This document shows, one piece after another, positions 51,126 to 61,443 of a DNA stretch of 64,000 bases. Position 1 is the first letter of the stretch, and each line of letters begins with the position of its first letter. The position numbers were made by a program, and so were the translations under genes. The notes beneath the pieces are model-generated. The model ran no database searches and was not told where the DNA came from. It saw only the letters and a list, made by a program, of their open reading frames with translations. Origin of the DNA: Nitrosomonas sp. HPC101 (GTDB lineage: Bacteria > Pseudomonadota > Gammaproteobacteria > Burkholderiales > Nitrosomonadaceae); contig NZ_QRCC01000001.1 in the NCBI RefSeq assembly GCF_009833125.1, forward strand, positions 1-64,000, read 5' to 3'.

Positions 51126-52973
51126 ATGAATCGCTACCCCCTCTGGAAATATATTGTTATCGCCATTTCAATTCTGCTTGGATTGCTGTATACCCTGCCC
51201 AACTTTTTTGGTGAATCCCCTGCTGTCCAGATCTCGCCACTGCGAGCCGGCGCACGGACCGATGCAGCGCTCTTGCAACATGTAGAGCAAGTGCTCAACC
51301 AGCAAAATCTCTCCTATAGCGAAACAATCCTAGAATCAACTGGAATCAAGATCCGGTTCACCGATACGGACACCCAGATCAAGGCAAAGGATATTCTAAG
51401 TTCCGAGGTTGGCAGCGATTATGTTGTTGCGTTAAACCTGCTATCCAATTCCCCGCAATGGATGCGTCGTATTGGTGCTTTACCCATGTATCTGGGTTTG
51501 GATCTGCGGGGAGGCGTTCACTTCATGCTGCAAGTGGATATGGCCGGCGCACTCACGAAATCACTTGATCGATTCAGCGTCGATCTGCGCAGTACATTAC
51601 GTGAACAAAGAATCCCGTCTGCCGGAATCAGCCGGGAGCGATCAAAAATCGTGATCAGATTCCGGGACGGACAAGCGCGGGAAAAAGCAATTACAGAACT
51701 CGGAAAAGCATTCGAGGATCTCGTCTTTCAATCGGAAGATACTGGTGGGGAGCCGCGTCTGGCAGTTTCAATCAAACCGGAAGCGCTGGTACATATGCAG
51801 AATACTGCCGTCCAGCGTAACATCACCACGTTGCGCAACCGGGTCAATGAGCTGGGTGTAGCAGAACCCATCATCCAGCAGGCGGGAGTCGACCGGGTAA
51901 TCGTGCAGTTGCCGGGTGTACAGGATACTGCCAAGGCAAAAGATATACTGGGCAGGACTGCCACATTGGAAGTACGCATGGTGGATGAGGATGGTGATAT
52001 TGATGCCGCCTTGCGTGGATCGGTTCCTCCAGGGACCGAACTGTTCACTGAGCGTGGAGGCGGCCCACTGCTGGTGAAAAAGCAGATCCTGCTCACCGGT
52101 GATCGTATTACGGATGCCCAGCCCGGATTTGATCAGGATCACCAGCCTGCCGTCCACGTCACGCTGGACAACAATGGCTCGCGTATTTTCAAGCAGTTAA
52201 CGCGCAATAATATAGGCAAACGCATGGCCATTCTGCTGGTGGAAAAAAATCTGACAGAGGTGGTTACCGCACCCGTTATTCGTGAAGAAATCGGCGGTGG
52301 GCGCGTACAAATCAGTGGCAAGATGAGTAGTACCGAGGCACGTGATGTTGCGCTGCTGTTGCGCGCCGGTGCATTGGCCGCCCCCATGGAAATTGTTGAG
52401 GAGCGTACAGTCGGACCCAGTCTGGGAGCTGAAAATATCTCCAAAGGCTTCAATTCGATCTTGTATGGTTTCCTGGCGGTAGCCACGTTTATCATAATTT
52501 ATTACTCAGCGATCGGTGTGATCTCCGTTGTAGCGCTCGCTATCAACCTGCTGTTTCTCATTGGATTACTCTCGATCCTGCAAGCGACATTAACGCTCCC
52601 CGGTATGGCTGGCATGGCGCTGACTGTCGGGATGGCCATTGATGCCAACGTGCTGATTAACGAGCGTATCCGGGATGAAATACGCCATGGCGCTGCACCA
52701 CAGGCAGCTATCCATGCCGGATACGAGCGTGCCTGGGATGCAATTATCGATACCAACCTCACCACAATGCTTGCCGGTCTTGGTTTGATGATATTCGGCA
52801 GCGGGCCGATCAAAGGGTTCGCCGTCGTGCTGTGTCTGGGAATTCTGACCACACTCTATAGCTCAGTCACTGTTTCACGTGCGATGGTCAATCTGTTGTA
52901 TGGCAACCGCAAACTCGAGCGCGTTCCGATTGGAACCATCAAAATGCCGAAAAAAAGTAACAACAAACTTTAA
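51126..52973 (+). CDS. secD: Protein translocase subunit SecD
   Basis: SecD, with SecF, uses proton flow to complete protein export. The 615-residue protein has helix 1 at the N-terminus, LGLDLRGGVHFMLQVD, the large periplasmic P1 domain, then the SecDF transmembrane block with AAPMEIVEERTVGPSLGAENI, GMALTVGMAIDANVLINERIRDE (helix 4 acidic residue) and the C-terminal FGSGPIKGFAVVLCLGI. secF follows after 26 bases. Confidence 0.97.
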   Translation: MNRYPLWKYIVIAISILLGLLYTLPNFFGESPAVQISPLRAGARTDAALLQHVEQVLNQQNLSYSETILESTGIKIRFTDTDTQIKAKDILSSEVGSDYVVALNLLSNSPQWMRRIGALPMYLGLDLRGGVHFMLQVDMAGALTKSLDRFSVDLRSTLREQRIPSAGISRERSKIVIRFRDGQAREKAITELGKAFEDLVFQSEDTGGEPRLAVSIKPEALVHMQNTAVQRNITTLRNRVNELGVAEPIIQQAGVDRVIVQLPGVQDTAKAKDILGRTATLEVRMVDEDGDIDAALRGSVPPGTELFTERGGGPLLVKKQILLTGDRITDAQPGFDQDHQPAVHVTLDNNGSRIFKQLTRNNIGKRMAILLVEKNLTEVVTAPVIREEIGGGRVQISGKMSSTEARDVALLLRAGALAAPMEIVEERTVGPSLGAENISKGFNSILYGFLAVATFIIIYYSAIGVISVVALAINLLFLIGLLSILQATLTLPGMAGMALTVGMAIDANVLINERIRDEIRHGAAPQAAIHAGYERAWDAIIDTNLTTMLAGLGLMIFGSGPIKGFAVVLCLGILTTLYSSVTVSRAMVNLLYGNRKLERVPIGTIKMPKKSNNKL

Positions 52974-52999
52974 ATCACACTTACTGAAACCGGATAATC

Positions 53000-53932
53000 A
53001 TGGATTTTTTCAGATTCGAACGCGATATTCCCTTTACCCGCTGGGGAAAGTTATCAATGACTTTTTCCCTGATCATTTCCATCTTGGCGATCTATTCCCT
53101 TGTGACAAAGGGGCTGAACCTCGCAGTAGATTTTACAGGCGGCACCGTGATGGAAATCAGCTACCAGCAACCTGCTGATCTCAATAAAACCCGCAAAATC
53201 CTTGCCGATATCGGAATGCCTGATGCGATCGTGCAGAATTTTGGTACCTCCCGGGATGTCTTGATCAGGTTGCCTGTCAGGGCGGAACATGTCGGAGGCA
53301 ATCTGTCCGAGATGGTGATAAGTGCGCTCAAGGCAGATGATCCTTCGGTTGAAATGAGACGGGTGGAATTCGTGGGCCCGCAGGTGGGAGATGAATTGCT
53401 GGAAAACGGTTTGTTGGCGATGCTGTTTGTTTCCATAGGTATCGTAGCTTACCTGGCTTTCCGGTTTGAATGGAAATTCGGAGTTTCCTGTATTATTGCC
53501 AACCTGCATGATGTACTGATTATCCTGGGGTGTTTTTCCTTTTTTCAGTGGGAATTCGATTTGACCGTGCTGGCTGCTGTGCTGGCCATTCTGGGTTATT
53601 CAGTCAATGAATCTGTGGTCATCTCCGACCGAATTCGGGAAAACTTCCGCAAGCTGCGCAAAGCTGATGTAACAAAAGTAGTCAATAACGCCATTACTGA
53701 AACCATGTCACGCACTGTGATTACGCACGGAAGCACGCAACTGGTGGTGATTTCCATGTTTTTATTCGGTGGAGAAGCATTACATAATTTTGCGTTAGCA
53801 CTCACGATTGGTATTTTGTTCGGTATTTATTCTTCTATCATGATTGCCAGCCCGATACTTATATTGCTGGGCGTCAAACGGGAAGATCTGGTCAAAATCG
53901 AGCGTAAACCGCAGGAAGAAGCGGTGCCATGA
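53000..53932 (+). CDS. secF: Protein translocase subunit SecF
   Basis: The 310-residue partner of SecD begins MDFFRFERDIPFTRWGKL, with helix 1, then the signature LAVDFTGGTVMEI, VGPQVGDELLENGL before helix 2, and ILGYSVNESVVISDRIREN in the translocation block. It ends in a charged cytoplasmic tail. It completes yajC-secD-secF. Confidence 0.97.
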   Translation: MDFFRFERDIPFTRWGKLSMTFSLIISILAIYSLVTKGLNLAVDFTGGTVMEISYQQPADLNKTRKILADIGMPDAIVQNFGTSRDVLIRLPVRAEHVGGNLSEMVISALKADDPSVEMRRVEFVGPQVGDELLENGLLAMLFVSIGIVAYLAFRFEWKFGVSCIIANLHDVLIILGCFSFFQWEFDLTVLAAVLAILGYSVNESVVISDRIRENFRKLRKADVTKVVNNAITETMSRTVITHGSTQLVVISMFLFGGEALHNFALALTIGILFGIYSSIMIASPILILLGVKREDLVKIERKPQEEAVP

Positions 53933-53970
53933 TGTTGTGATGTTGTTTTGACAACCTGAGCAAAAATTTT

Positions 53971-54348
53971 ATGGCTGGACTTAATCCACAAACACCCATT
54001 CCAACGGAGTTAAAGCTGCACCGCAAATCCGGTGTATTGAACATCACGTTCAATGACGGCAAATCATTTCGCTTCCCTTGCGAATTCCTGCGGGTTTACT
54101 CTCCTTCTGCTGAGGTACGCGGCCACGAGCCTGGCCAGGAAATTTTACAAACCGGCAAAAAGGATGTAACCATTACACATATCGAACCGGTAGGCCGCTA
54201 CGCGGTTAGACTGGATTTTTCTGATGGCCACAATACCGGTTTATATTCCTGGGATTTACTCTATGATTACGGATTGCATCAGGAAAGCATGTGGCAAGAT
54301 TACCTGCACCGGCTGGAATGCTCTGGCAGCAGCCGCGAATCGAAATAG
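53971..54348 (+). CDS. DUF971-domain protein
   Basis: The 125-residue protein is one DUF971 domain, the module also found at the N-terminus of gamma-butyrobetaine hydroxylases: LKLHRKSGVLNITFNDGKSFRFPCEFLRVYSPSAEVRG (read in pieces), VGRYAVRLDFSDGHNTGLYSWDLLYDYG. In betaproteobacteria it typically stands next to ubiE, as here (51 bases before it), which hints at a link with ubiquinone or Fe-S metabolism, but the role is unknown. Confidence 0.9.
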   Translation: MAGLNPQTPIPTELKLHRKSGVLNITFNDGKSFRFPCEFLRVYSPSAEVRGHEPGQEILQTGKKDVTITHIEPVGRYAVRLDFSDGHNTGLYSWDLLYDYGLHQESMWQDYLHRLECSGSSRESK

Positions 54349-54399
54349 GAATACGTTTTATCAGATATCAATCATTCGTTCATATAGATCTTCAAAACC

Positions 54400-55131
54400 A
54401 TGAATACCACACACTTTGGCTTCACAACGGTTTCAGAAACAGAGAAAGCCCGCAAGGTTGCGAAAGTTTTTCATTCGGTCGCGGCACGCTACAATTTGAT
54501 GAACGATCTTATGTCCATGGGATTGCATCGCTTGTGGAAAAAATTTGCAATTGATGTCAGTGGTGCCAAGAAAGGGAACAAGGTACTGGATATTGCTGGT
54601 GGAACCGCTGATCTGACCGCTTTATTCCAGGAAAAGGTAGGCGACACAGGGGAAGTCTGGTTGACCGACATCAACAATTCCATGCTATCGATCGGCCGGG
54701 ATCGTATGCTGAATGATGGTAAAAACATACCGGTTGCACAATGTGATGCCGAGAAACTGCCCTTCCCGGATAATTATTTTGACCGGGTTTGCGTTGCTTT
54801 CGGCTTGAGAAACATGACACACAAGGATATAGCCCTGCGAGAAATGTGGCGCGTACTGTCACCGGGAGGATCACTTATCGTGTTGGAATTTTCCAAGGTA
54901 TGGAAACCCTTGCAGCCTTTATATGATACCTATTCCTTCAAGGCGCTGCCGTTCATGGGAAAAATCGTAACCCAAGACGATGCCAGTTACCGCTACCTCG
55001 CCGAATCCATCCGGATGCATCCTTCCCAAAAAGAACTGAAACAGCTCATGGAGCAGGCCGGTTTTGAACGGGTTGAATATTTCAATCTGACGGCAGGTGT
55101 CGTAGCACTCCATCGCGGTTATAAATTCTAG
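54400..55131 (+). CDS. ubiE: Ubiquinone/menaquinone C-methyltransferase UbiE
   Basis: UbiE uses SAM to methylate the benzoquinol ring in ubiquinone synthesis. The 243-residue class I methyltransferase has [23 protein letters not shown], the SAM-binding [35 protein letters not shown] and the late [20 protein letters not shown] end ([11 protein letters not shown]), all typical of UbiE. It follows the DUF971 gene. Confidence 0.96.
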   Translation: MNTTHFGFTTVSETEKARKVAKVFHSVAARYNLMNDLMSMGLHRLWKKFAIDVSGAKKGNKVLDIAGGTADLTALFQEKVGDTGEVWLTDINNSMLSIGRDRMLNDGKNIPVAQCDAEKLPFPDNYFDRVCVAFGLRNMTHKDIALREMWRVLSPGGSLIVLEFSKVWKPLQPLYDTYSFKALPFMGKIVTQDDASYRYLAESIRMHPSQKELKQLMEQAGFERVEYFNLTAGVVALHRGYKF

Positions 55132-55202
55132 AACGTTTCTTTGTATCAAGTGTTTACAACCTGATTTATCAGAGAGCCTTATTTCTTTCTCTCTGCCCTA
55201 CT

Positions 55203-55243
55203 TGTCCGGCAGGCTGTGCTTGCGCTGCAAGCTGTCCGGACAG
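55203..55243. other. Nested inverted repeats after ubiE
   Basis: Between convergent ubiE and the agmatinase-like gene, TGTCCGG pairs with a distant CCGGACA, an inner CTTGC-GCT-GCAAG stem lies between them, and the right part includes the perfect palindrome CTGTCCGGACAG (55232-55243). An A8 run follows at 55253-55260. It may be a transcription end signal or protein-binding site, but no T-run is correctly placed on either strand. Confidence 0.4.
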
Positions 55244-55282
55244 TTCCCCTCCAAAAAAAATCGTAACAGACAGCATAAGATC

Positions 55283-56251
55283 CTATAACATCCCGTCTGC
55301 CTTACGTTTCGCCAGTAAGCAAATCAGATCACAGGCAATATGGGCAGCAGCAAGTGCTGTTATCTGACCGTGATCATAGGGAGGAGACACTTCCACGATA
55401 TCCATCCCGATCAGGTTAATTGCGGTAAGACCACGAATAATTGCCAGTACCTGTGCAGTGGACAATCCTCCACACACCGGAGTACCGGTACCCGGAGCAT
55501 AAGCGGGATCAAGGCAATCAATGTCAAAGGTGAGATAAGCCGGCTGCACGCCGACAATTCGTTCAATTTCAGCAACCACTGCATCTGTTCCCTGCCGATG
55601 TACCTGGTCAGCATCCAGGATACTGATACCCATAAAATCGTCATTCCAGGTGCGAATACCAATCTGAACAGAATGCCTGATATCAATCAGACCATCCCGC
55701 ACTGCTTTATAAAACATGGAACCATGATTCAGTGAAGCGGGAGAATCATCCGGCCAGGTATCGCAATGTGCATCGAAATGGATTAATGACAAGGGCGCTC
55801 CCGTTTTCTCCACATGCGCTTTCAACAGTGGATAAGAAATCGAATGGTCGCCACCAAATGTCAACATGCGTGCGCCAGACGCCAGAATATGCCGGGCATG
55901 ATCAATAATCGCTCCATGAATCGTCATCGGGTTATGCACATCGAGAAAGCAGTCTCCAGAATCAATCACGGCAAGATTCTCGAATGGATCAAACCCCCAT
56001 GGATAGGGCTTGAGCGAAGCCACTTCAGCGGAAGCCTGACGAATTGCCAGTGGCCCGAAACGGGCACCGGAGCGATAAGATACCGCCAGATCCAATGGGA
56101 TACCACTGATCACCAATTCAACTCCTGTCAGATCCTTGCGAAAAGGACAGCGCATAAAGGAAAGCATACCCGAGAAAGTTGGCTCCCGTAGCATGCCGTA
56201 AGATGTTTTGCGTGCTATCGCACCATCAATCTTGACAGGATCATTCGACAT
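55283..56251 (-). CDS. speB: Agmatinase/arginase-family ureohydrolase
   Basis: The 322-residue binuclear manganese enzyme shows all metal motifs: GGDHSISYP, HFDAHCDTW and TFDIDCLDPAYAPGTGTP. The N-terminal half (FMRCPF, LVISGIPLDLAVSYRSGARFGP) matches agmatinases and guanidino-acid hydrolases rather than arginase. It would release urea from agmatine or a related guanidine. AGGAAA lies 10 bases before the ATG. It stands alone, with no polyamine genes nearby, so the substrate is not certain. Confidence 0.85.
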   Translation of the reverse strand: MSNDPVKIDGAIARKTSYGMLREPTFSGMLSFMRCPFRKDLTGVELVISGIPLDLAVSYRSGARFGPLAIRQASAEVASLKPYPWGFDPFENLAVIDSGDCFLDVHNPMTIHGAIIDHARHILASGARMLTFGGDHSISYPLLKAHVEKTGAPLSLIHFDAHCDTWPDDSPASLNHGSMFYKAVRDGLIDIRHSVQIGIRTWNDDFMGISILDADQVHRQGTDAVVAEIERIVGVQPAYLTFDIDCLDPAYAPGTGTPVCGGLSTAQVLAIIRGLTAINLIGMDIVEVSPPYDHGQITALAAAHIACDLICLLAKRKADGML

Positions 56252-56452
56252 GATTTGATTTTGTTTCCTTTATCACTGAATGCGCTTGTATGACGCGACT
56301 GGAGTATTGCTGCCATGACGGCAGATATTATAGAAGAAACTGTTGGCTCTAATGTCACACTGCGAATCAGCTTACGCTGATCACACGAAATTTCTCCAAT
56401 CTCAGCCAGAGGGCTGCATATTCGCTCAGATGCATCTCTGGCGAGCATTACT

Positions 56453-56938
56453 TCATCCTTCCTGATTGGAATCTTTCTTGCCATTCCAAATACTGTCCAG
56501 AATTAATAGGCATGCACCGCATACTATGGCTGAATCAGCAAGATTAAATGCCGGCCAATGGTAACCACTCACGTGGAAATCCAGAAAATCGACGACATGC
56601 CCCAACATGATCCGATCCCAAAGATTACCCAGTGCCCCTCCCAGAATGAGACTCAGTGCAATGCAAAACAGCCGGTTTATCGTATTTTTGTACAGAAGAT
56701 AAACAATCAGAACAGATACAAAAAAAGCAATTGCGCTCAGAAACCAGCGCTGCCAGCCAGAAGCATCACTCAGAAAACTGAAAGCTGCTCCCGCATTGTA
56801 AGCAAGCACAAGATTGAAGAATTCGGTGATGACAATCTGCTGACCGTAAGACAGGTTAAGCTCAACCCAGCGTTTGGTAAATAAATCCAGCAGCAGAACA
56901 ATTGTGGCTAAACTCAAACTGAAATACAGCTTCATCAC
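56453..56938 (-). CDS. lspA: Lipoprotein signal peptidase
   Basis: LspA cleaves prolipoprotein signal peptides at the inner membrane. The 161-residue protein has four membrane helices and the catalytic aspartate motifs: VLAYNAGAAFSFLSD, GGALGNLWDRIMLGHVVDFLDFH and FNLADSAIVCG. It lies 37 bases after ileS, the usual place. The genes that often follow (fkpB, ispH) are not here; the gap to the agmatinase-like gene is about 200 bases without a supported gene. Confidence 0.96.
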   Translation of the reverse strand: MMKLYFSLSLATIVLLLDLFTKRWVELNLSYGQQIVITEFFNLVLAYNAGAAFSFLSDASGWQRWFLSAIAFFVSVLIVYLLYKNTINRLFCIALSLILGGALGNLWDRIMLGHVVDFLDFHVSGYHWPAFNLADSAIVCGACLLILDSIWNGKKDSNQEG

Positions 56939-56975
56939 GTGCTCTTATATGTTTTTTGGTGATTTTTTATGAAAA

Positions 56976-59789
56976 TCAGGCATAACACCGGTGTTCACCA
57001 GGCCCCGAGAGATTGCTCACGCAACGGCTACACAATGACGGATGATCAGCAATTGATCCCACGTCCTGCCGATAATGCCAGCAACGCTCACATTTCTGAT
57101 GAGGGCTGGCTGTTACAACAATCGTTTCTTCAGCAACGCTATCCACATACTGCAAATGCACTTCGGATGTAATCAGTACAAACCTGAGATCCTCTCCCAG
57201 CGAATTGAGCAACGCATAATTTTCCCCGGTTGAGTAAATTTTTACCGTAGCAGCCAGCGACGAACCGATTTCTCCCCGAATACGCGCATCTTCCAGCTGT
57301 TTCAGCACCCGGGCGCGTAACTCACGCAATTGCTGCCAGCGCTGTACCAGAACGCGCGTATCTTCCGGTTGTTCCGGGAAACGATGCCAGGTATGCAGAA
57401 AAATACTGTCCTCTTCCGATCCACCCAGTTGCTGCCAGACTTCTTCCGCGGTAAAACTCAGTGTCGGTGCAAACAGGCGCGCCAAACTGTGAACAATATG
57501 ATAGAGCGCACTCTGGGCAGAGCGCCGTGGAATTCCATTTGTCATCGTGGTATAGAGACGATCCTTGAGGATATCCAGATAAAAACCACCCAGATCTTCA
57601 GAGCAGAAATGATGTAACCGGGCAATTGCCTGATGAAATTCATATCGTTCGTAAAACTGGATAAGTTCATCCTGCAATGCTTCTGTGTAAACGAGCATAT
57701 AGCGGTCGATTTCCATCCATTCCTGTACCGGCAATGAATCTGTAGTTGGATTGAAATCAGCCAGATTGGCCAGCAAGAAACGCAAAGTATTGCGGATACG
57801 CCGATAGGTCTCGACTGTGCGTTTGAGAATTTCATCGGAAATGGACAGTTCACCGGAATAATCCGTAGAAGCCACCCAAAGTCGCAGAATATCGGCACCG
57901 AGTGTGTCGGCAATTTTTTGCGGAGCAATAACGTTACCTTTCGATTTGCTCATCTTGTAACCTTGTCCGTCTACCACAAAACCATGTGTCAGCAAGGCGG
58001 AATAAGGCGCATAACCATCGATGGCGCATCCCGTCAACAGTGAAGATTGAAACCATCCGCGGTGTTGATCAGAACCTTCTAGGTAAAGATCGGCCGGATG
58101 CTTCAACTGTGGGTCCGTTTTAAGTACGGTTTCATGTGTCGTACCAGAATCAAACCAGACATCGAGTGTGTCCGTCAGCTTCTGGTAATGCTGAGCTTCT
58201 TCCCCCAGCCATTCAGATCCGGTTGCATCAAGGCTGAACCATGCCTCGATTCCTTGTTGCTCAACCAGATCGGCCACTTTTTCCAGCAATTCCTGCGTCC
58301 GGGGATGCAATGCATGCGTTTCCCTGTGAACAAAAAGGGTCATTGGAACGCCCCAGTTACGCTGGCGAGAAATACACCAGTCGGGACGGTTGCTAATCAT
58401 AGCTTCCAGCCGTGCCCTGCCCCACGCCGGATAAAAGCGGGTAAGTTCTACTGAATGGAGAGCAAGATCACGCAACGATTCTCTGGCTGATTGCGAAGCG
58501 GCAGAGTGTTGCATACCGATGAACCACTGCGGTGTCGCACGAAAAATGATCGGTGTTTTATGGCGCCAGCAATGCGGGTAGCTGTGTTCGATTTCTTCTG
58601 CATGCAGTAAATGACCACTACTCTGCAATGCATCGATTACAACATTATTGGCTTTCCAGACAAACAATCCTCCAACCAGTGACGTCTCCTCCCGGAATTT
58701 ACCGTCTCCCTGAACCGGACTGTCACTGGGCAGGCCATACTGCTGGCCAATGAAGTAGTCATCCAGCCCGTGAGCCGGTGCGGTATGAACGAGACCAGTA
58801 CCTGCCTCCAATGTCACATGTCGTCCGCAGATCACTTTAACGATGCGATCAGCAAAAGGATGATGTAAAGACAACGCTTCCAGTGCCTGCCCCTTGCAAG
58901 TCGCCACTACCTGTCCTTCAAGCTGGTAGCGGGCAAGACAGGCGTTCATCAGTTCGGAAGCCAGCAATAGCCATCCTTGGGCGGTACTGACTAGGCTGTA
59001 TTCGAATTCAGGATGTACGCATACTGCCTGATTGGCAGGAAGCGTCCAGGGTGTCGTTGTCCAGATCACGGCAAGAATACGGATATCCGCTGGAATGGGT
59101 ATATTCATTGCTTTGGTCAGCAGATGATCAGCACCCTCCCCGCCTGCCACTTCAAACCCAACGTCAATTGCCGGCGAACGCTTGTTTTCATATTCCACCT
59201 CGGCTTCCGCCAGTGCCGAGCCACAGTCGATACACCAGTTAACTGGTTTCTGCCCTTGGTAAAGATAGCCGTTCCGGTAAATTTTCCCGAGCGCACGGAT
59301 GATGCCGGCCTCAGTTGCATAATTCATCGTGAGATAGGGATGCTCCCAGTCACCCAGCACTCCTAATCGGATGAAATCAGCTTTCTGTCGATCCACCTGT
59401 TGCTGCGCAAAAGATCGGCACAATTTCCGCACTTGGTCTGCGGGCAGATGTTTGCCATGTTTCTTCTCGATCTGATGTTCGATCGGCAGGCCATGGCAAT
59501 CCCAACCTGGTACATAAGGTGCGTCAAAACCGGATAGAGTCTTGCTTTTGACAATGATGTCCTTGAGGATTTTATTAACAGCATGGCCGATATGAATGTC
59601 GCCATTAGCGTAGGGAGGGCCATCATGCAGAATAAATTTGGGCCGCCCCTGACTGGCAACCCTGATTTTCCGGTAAAGGTTCTTTTCCTGCCAGGCCTTG
59701 AGCATGACAGGTTCGCGTCGAGCCAAATCGCCGCGCATGGGAAAAGGAGTATCAGGCAGATTCAGCGTTTTTTTGTAATCGATTGTCAT
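56976..59789 (-). CDS. ileS: Isoleucyl-tRNA synthetase
   Basis: IleS charges tRNA-Ile. The 937-residue class I enzyme has [21 protein letters not shown], the editing domain with [37 protein letters not shown], and the C-terminal zinc finger [13 protein letters not shown]...CSRCVSNL. It begins one base after the ribF stop, giving the conserved ribF-ileS-lspA unit. Confidence 0.97.
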   Translation of the reverse strand: MTIDYKKTLNLPDTPFPMRGDLARREPVMLKAWQEKNLYRKIRVASQGRPKFILHDGPPYANGDIHIGHAVNKILKDIIVKSKTLSGFDAPYVPGWDCHGLPIEHQIEKKHGKHLPADQVRKLCRSFAQQQVDRQKADFIRLGVLGDWEHPYLTMNYATEAGIIRALGKIYRNGYLYQGQKPVNWCIDCGSALAEAEVEYENKRSPAIDVGFEVAGGEGADHLLTKAMNIPIPADIRILAVIWTTTPWTLPANQAVCVHPEFEYSLVSTAQGWLLLASELMNACLARYQLEGQVVATCKGQALEALSLHHPFADRIVKVICGRHVTLEAGTGLVHTAPAHGLDDYFIGQQYGLPSDSPVQGDGKFREETSLVGGLFVWKANNVVIDALQSSGHLLHAEEIEHSYPHCWRHKTPIIFRATPQWFIGMQHSAASQSARESLRDLALHSVELTRFYPAWGRARLEAMISNRPDWCISRQRNWGVPMTLFVHRETHALHPRTQELLEKVADLVEQQGIEAWFSLDATGSEWLGEEAQHYQKLTDTLDVWFDSGTTHETVLKTDPQLKHPADLYLEGSDQHRGWFQSSLLTGCAIDGYAPYSALLTHGFVVDGQGYKMSKSKGNVIAPQKIADTLGADILRLWVASTDYSGELSISDEILKRTVETYRRIRNTLRFLLANLADFNPTTDSLPVQEWMEIDRYMLVYTEALQDELIQFYERYEFHQAIARLHHFCSEDLGGFYLDILKDRLYTTMTNGIPRRSAQSALYHIVHSLARLFAPTLSFTAEEVWQQLGGSEEDSIFLHTWHRFPEQPEDTRVLVQRWQQLRELRARVLKQLEDARIRGEIGSSLAATVKIYSTGENYALLNSLGEDLRFVLITSEVHLQYVDSVAEETIVVTASPHQKCERCWHYRQDVGSIADHPSLCSRCVSNLSGPGEHRCYA

Positions 59790-59790
59790 A

Positions 59791-60768
59791 TCAGCAATCC
59801 AGGCAAACCGTTGCGTGCATGGAAGAATCTACCTGAGAAAAATAGGCTTTGGCACGAACAACGTCCTGTTCTATCTGTTTCACCAGCATTTCCATGTCTG
59901 GAAATTTTTCCTCATCCCTGAGTTTTTGCAGAAACTCGACTCGTAAACGTTGTCCATAAATATCTTCATCAAAATCAAACAAATGCACTTCAAGCAGGGG
60001 AAGGGCAGATTCGAGAACAGTTGGCCGGATGCCCAGGCTGGCTACCCCCCTCACCCGCCGGGAATGACCAGATTTCTTGCTCCAACTCGCTTCCACCACA
60101 AAAATACCTCTCAACAAAGAATGATGATTTTCCAATTTGATATTGGCTGTCGGGAAACCCAGTTTTTTACCTAATTTGATGCCATCCACCACCCGCCCAC
60201 TTATACTGAAAGGACGTCCAAGAAGTTTTGTAGCCAAATCGAGATCATCAGAGGCCAGTGCATTACGCACTGCCGTACTTGAAACTCTCAGTTCATCCAA
60301 CATAACCGGAGACATCACCTCTAGCACGCGCGCTCCCGATTCCGGGAAAAACTTTCGCAACAAAGCAATATCTCCCGATCGTCGGGCGCCAAAGCGGAAA
60401 TCCTCTCCTATCAGCAACCAGCGAACATTCATTTCCTGCAACAAAACGCGTGTAACAAACAATTCCGCACTGATTTTCGCAAATGCATGATTGAAGCGAT
60501 AAATCTGTACTCGGTCTACACCCAAACCTGCCAACAGTCTGAGTTTTTCACGCAGATTGGTCAATCGTGCAGGCGCACAATCAGGTGCCAGGAGCTCCCG
60601 TGGATGCGGCTCAAATGTCATAACGCAGGATGTGACATCCAGGCGGCGTGCTGCCCGTTTCAACCGTGCAATCATCGCCTGGTGACCAAGATGAACTCCG
60701 TCGAAGTTCCCGATCGTCAGGGCAACAGGCCCCTCCTTGCAGGATATGGCCCGCCTGCTTATACGCAT
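59791..60768 (-). CDS. ribF: Bifunctional riboflavin kinase/FAD synthetase
   Basis: RibF makes FMN and FAD. The 325-residue protein has the N-terminal FAD synthetase domain ([34 protein letters not shown] and [12 protein letters not shown]) and the C-terminal kinase domain ([59 protein letters not shown] in pieces). GGATTG precedes the ATG. It is the first gene of ribF-ileS-lspA. Confidence 0.96.
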   Translation of the reverse strand: MRISRRAISCKEGPVALTIGNFDGVHLGHQAMIARLKRAARRLDVTSCVMTFEPHPRELLAPDCAPARLTNLREKLRLLAGLGVDRVQIYRFNHAFAKISAELFVTRVLLQEMNVRWLLIGEDFRFGARRSGDIALLRKFFPESGARVLEVMSPVMLDELRVSSTAVRNALASDDLDLATKLLGRPFSISGRVVDGIKLGKKLGFPTANIKLENHHSLLRGIFVVEASWSKKSGHSRRVRGVASLGIRPTVLESALPLLEVHLFDFDEDIYGQRLRVEFLQKLRDEEKFPDMEMLVKQIEQDVVRAKAYFSQVDSSMHATVCLDC

Positions 60769-60851
60769 GTCATCAATCCAGCTGAACGGTTACCCGGTGA
60801 CAGCCTGACAATTTTTCCATGACAACTTTGGCAGCCCAAATTTATTATCCC

Positions 60852-61325
60852 TTATACCTCAGCGGCATCGAGGCCAACTGGCTCACGCTGCGGAAAATGA
60901 CTCATCTGATAACCCATCCAGAGCCGTCCGGCAATAAATTCAGCAACGGTATCTGCATGCTGCTTCAGCATCGGGTTTCCCAGTTCATGGGTCGTTTCCC
61001 GGAAAAGCTGCAACCAACGGCCGAAAAGGGCAGCATTGAGTTCAGGCAAAGCAATATGCTTGGGCATGGGCGCACCGCGAAAACGGCTGGTACCACGTAA
61101 TTGTGCTGACCAGAAGTTGATCATTTGTACAAAATGTGCATCCCAGTCAATTACATGTTCCTCAAAAATAGGGCCTAATGCAGCATCTTTTCTTGCCTTG
61201 GCATAAAATTCGTGCACTAGTTTCGAAATTTCTTCTTCGGTATACAGATCGGGGCTGGGCTCTGGAATAGGACGAGGTATCATGGCACTGTGTTTTATAT
61301 ATTCATATGGATTAAAGTTTCGCAT
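60852..61325 (-). CDS. Group III truncated haemoglobin
   Basis: The product of about 157 residues contains a 2-on-2 globin of the TrHb3 class: YTEEEISKLVHEFYAKARKDAALGPIFEEHV, WDAHFVQMINFWSAQLRG, and the proximal-histidine region PMPKHIALPELNAALFGRWLQLF. A short proline-rich head precedes it. The role is unknown for most TrHb3 proteins; handling of NO or oxygen is plausible in an organism that makes NO, but this is inference. The start is uncertain (ATG 61325 or 61283; TTG 61343). It lies 83 bases before ribF in the same direction. Confidence 0.85.
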   Translation of the reverse strand: MRNFNPYEYIKHSAMIPRPIPEPSPDLYTEEEISKLVHEFYAKARKDAALGPIFEEHVIDWDAHFVQMINFWSAQLRGTSRFRGAPMPKHIALPELNAALFGRWLQLFRETTHELGNPMLKQHADTVAEFIAGRLWMGYQMSHFPQREPVGLDAAEV

Positions 61326-61443
61326 GCCGGGTGGCTGAGGCAATGATCCGGCTGCCTGAAGCTAGTATTTTCGCATATTTGCAATACAGCTTCGAGTCTT
61401 TGTATATAGGGTCTGAATATTGCTCAACTCCCATCGATCATTC

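Noticed and set aside
56215..56484. Leftward 89-codon frame between lspA and the agmatinase-like gene
   Set aside because: It overlaps both genes, is low-complexity and has no clear ribosome site. It could be real but I cannot support it.
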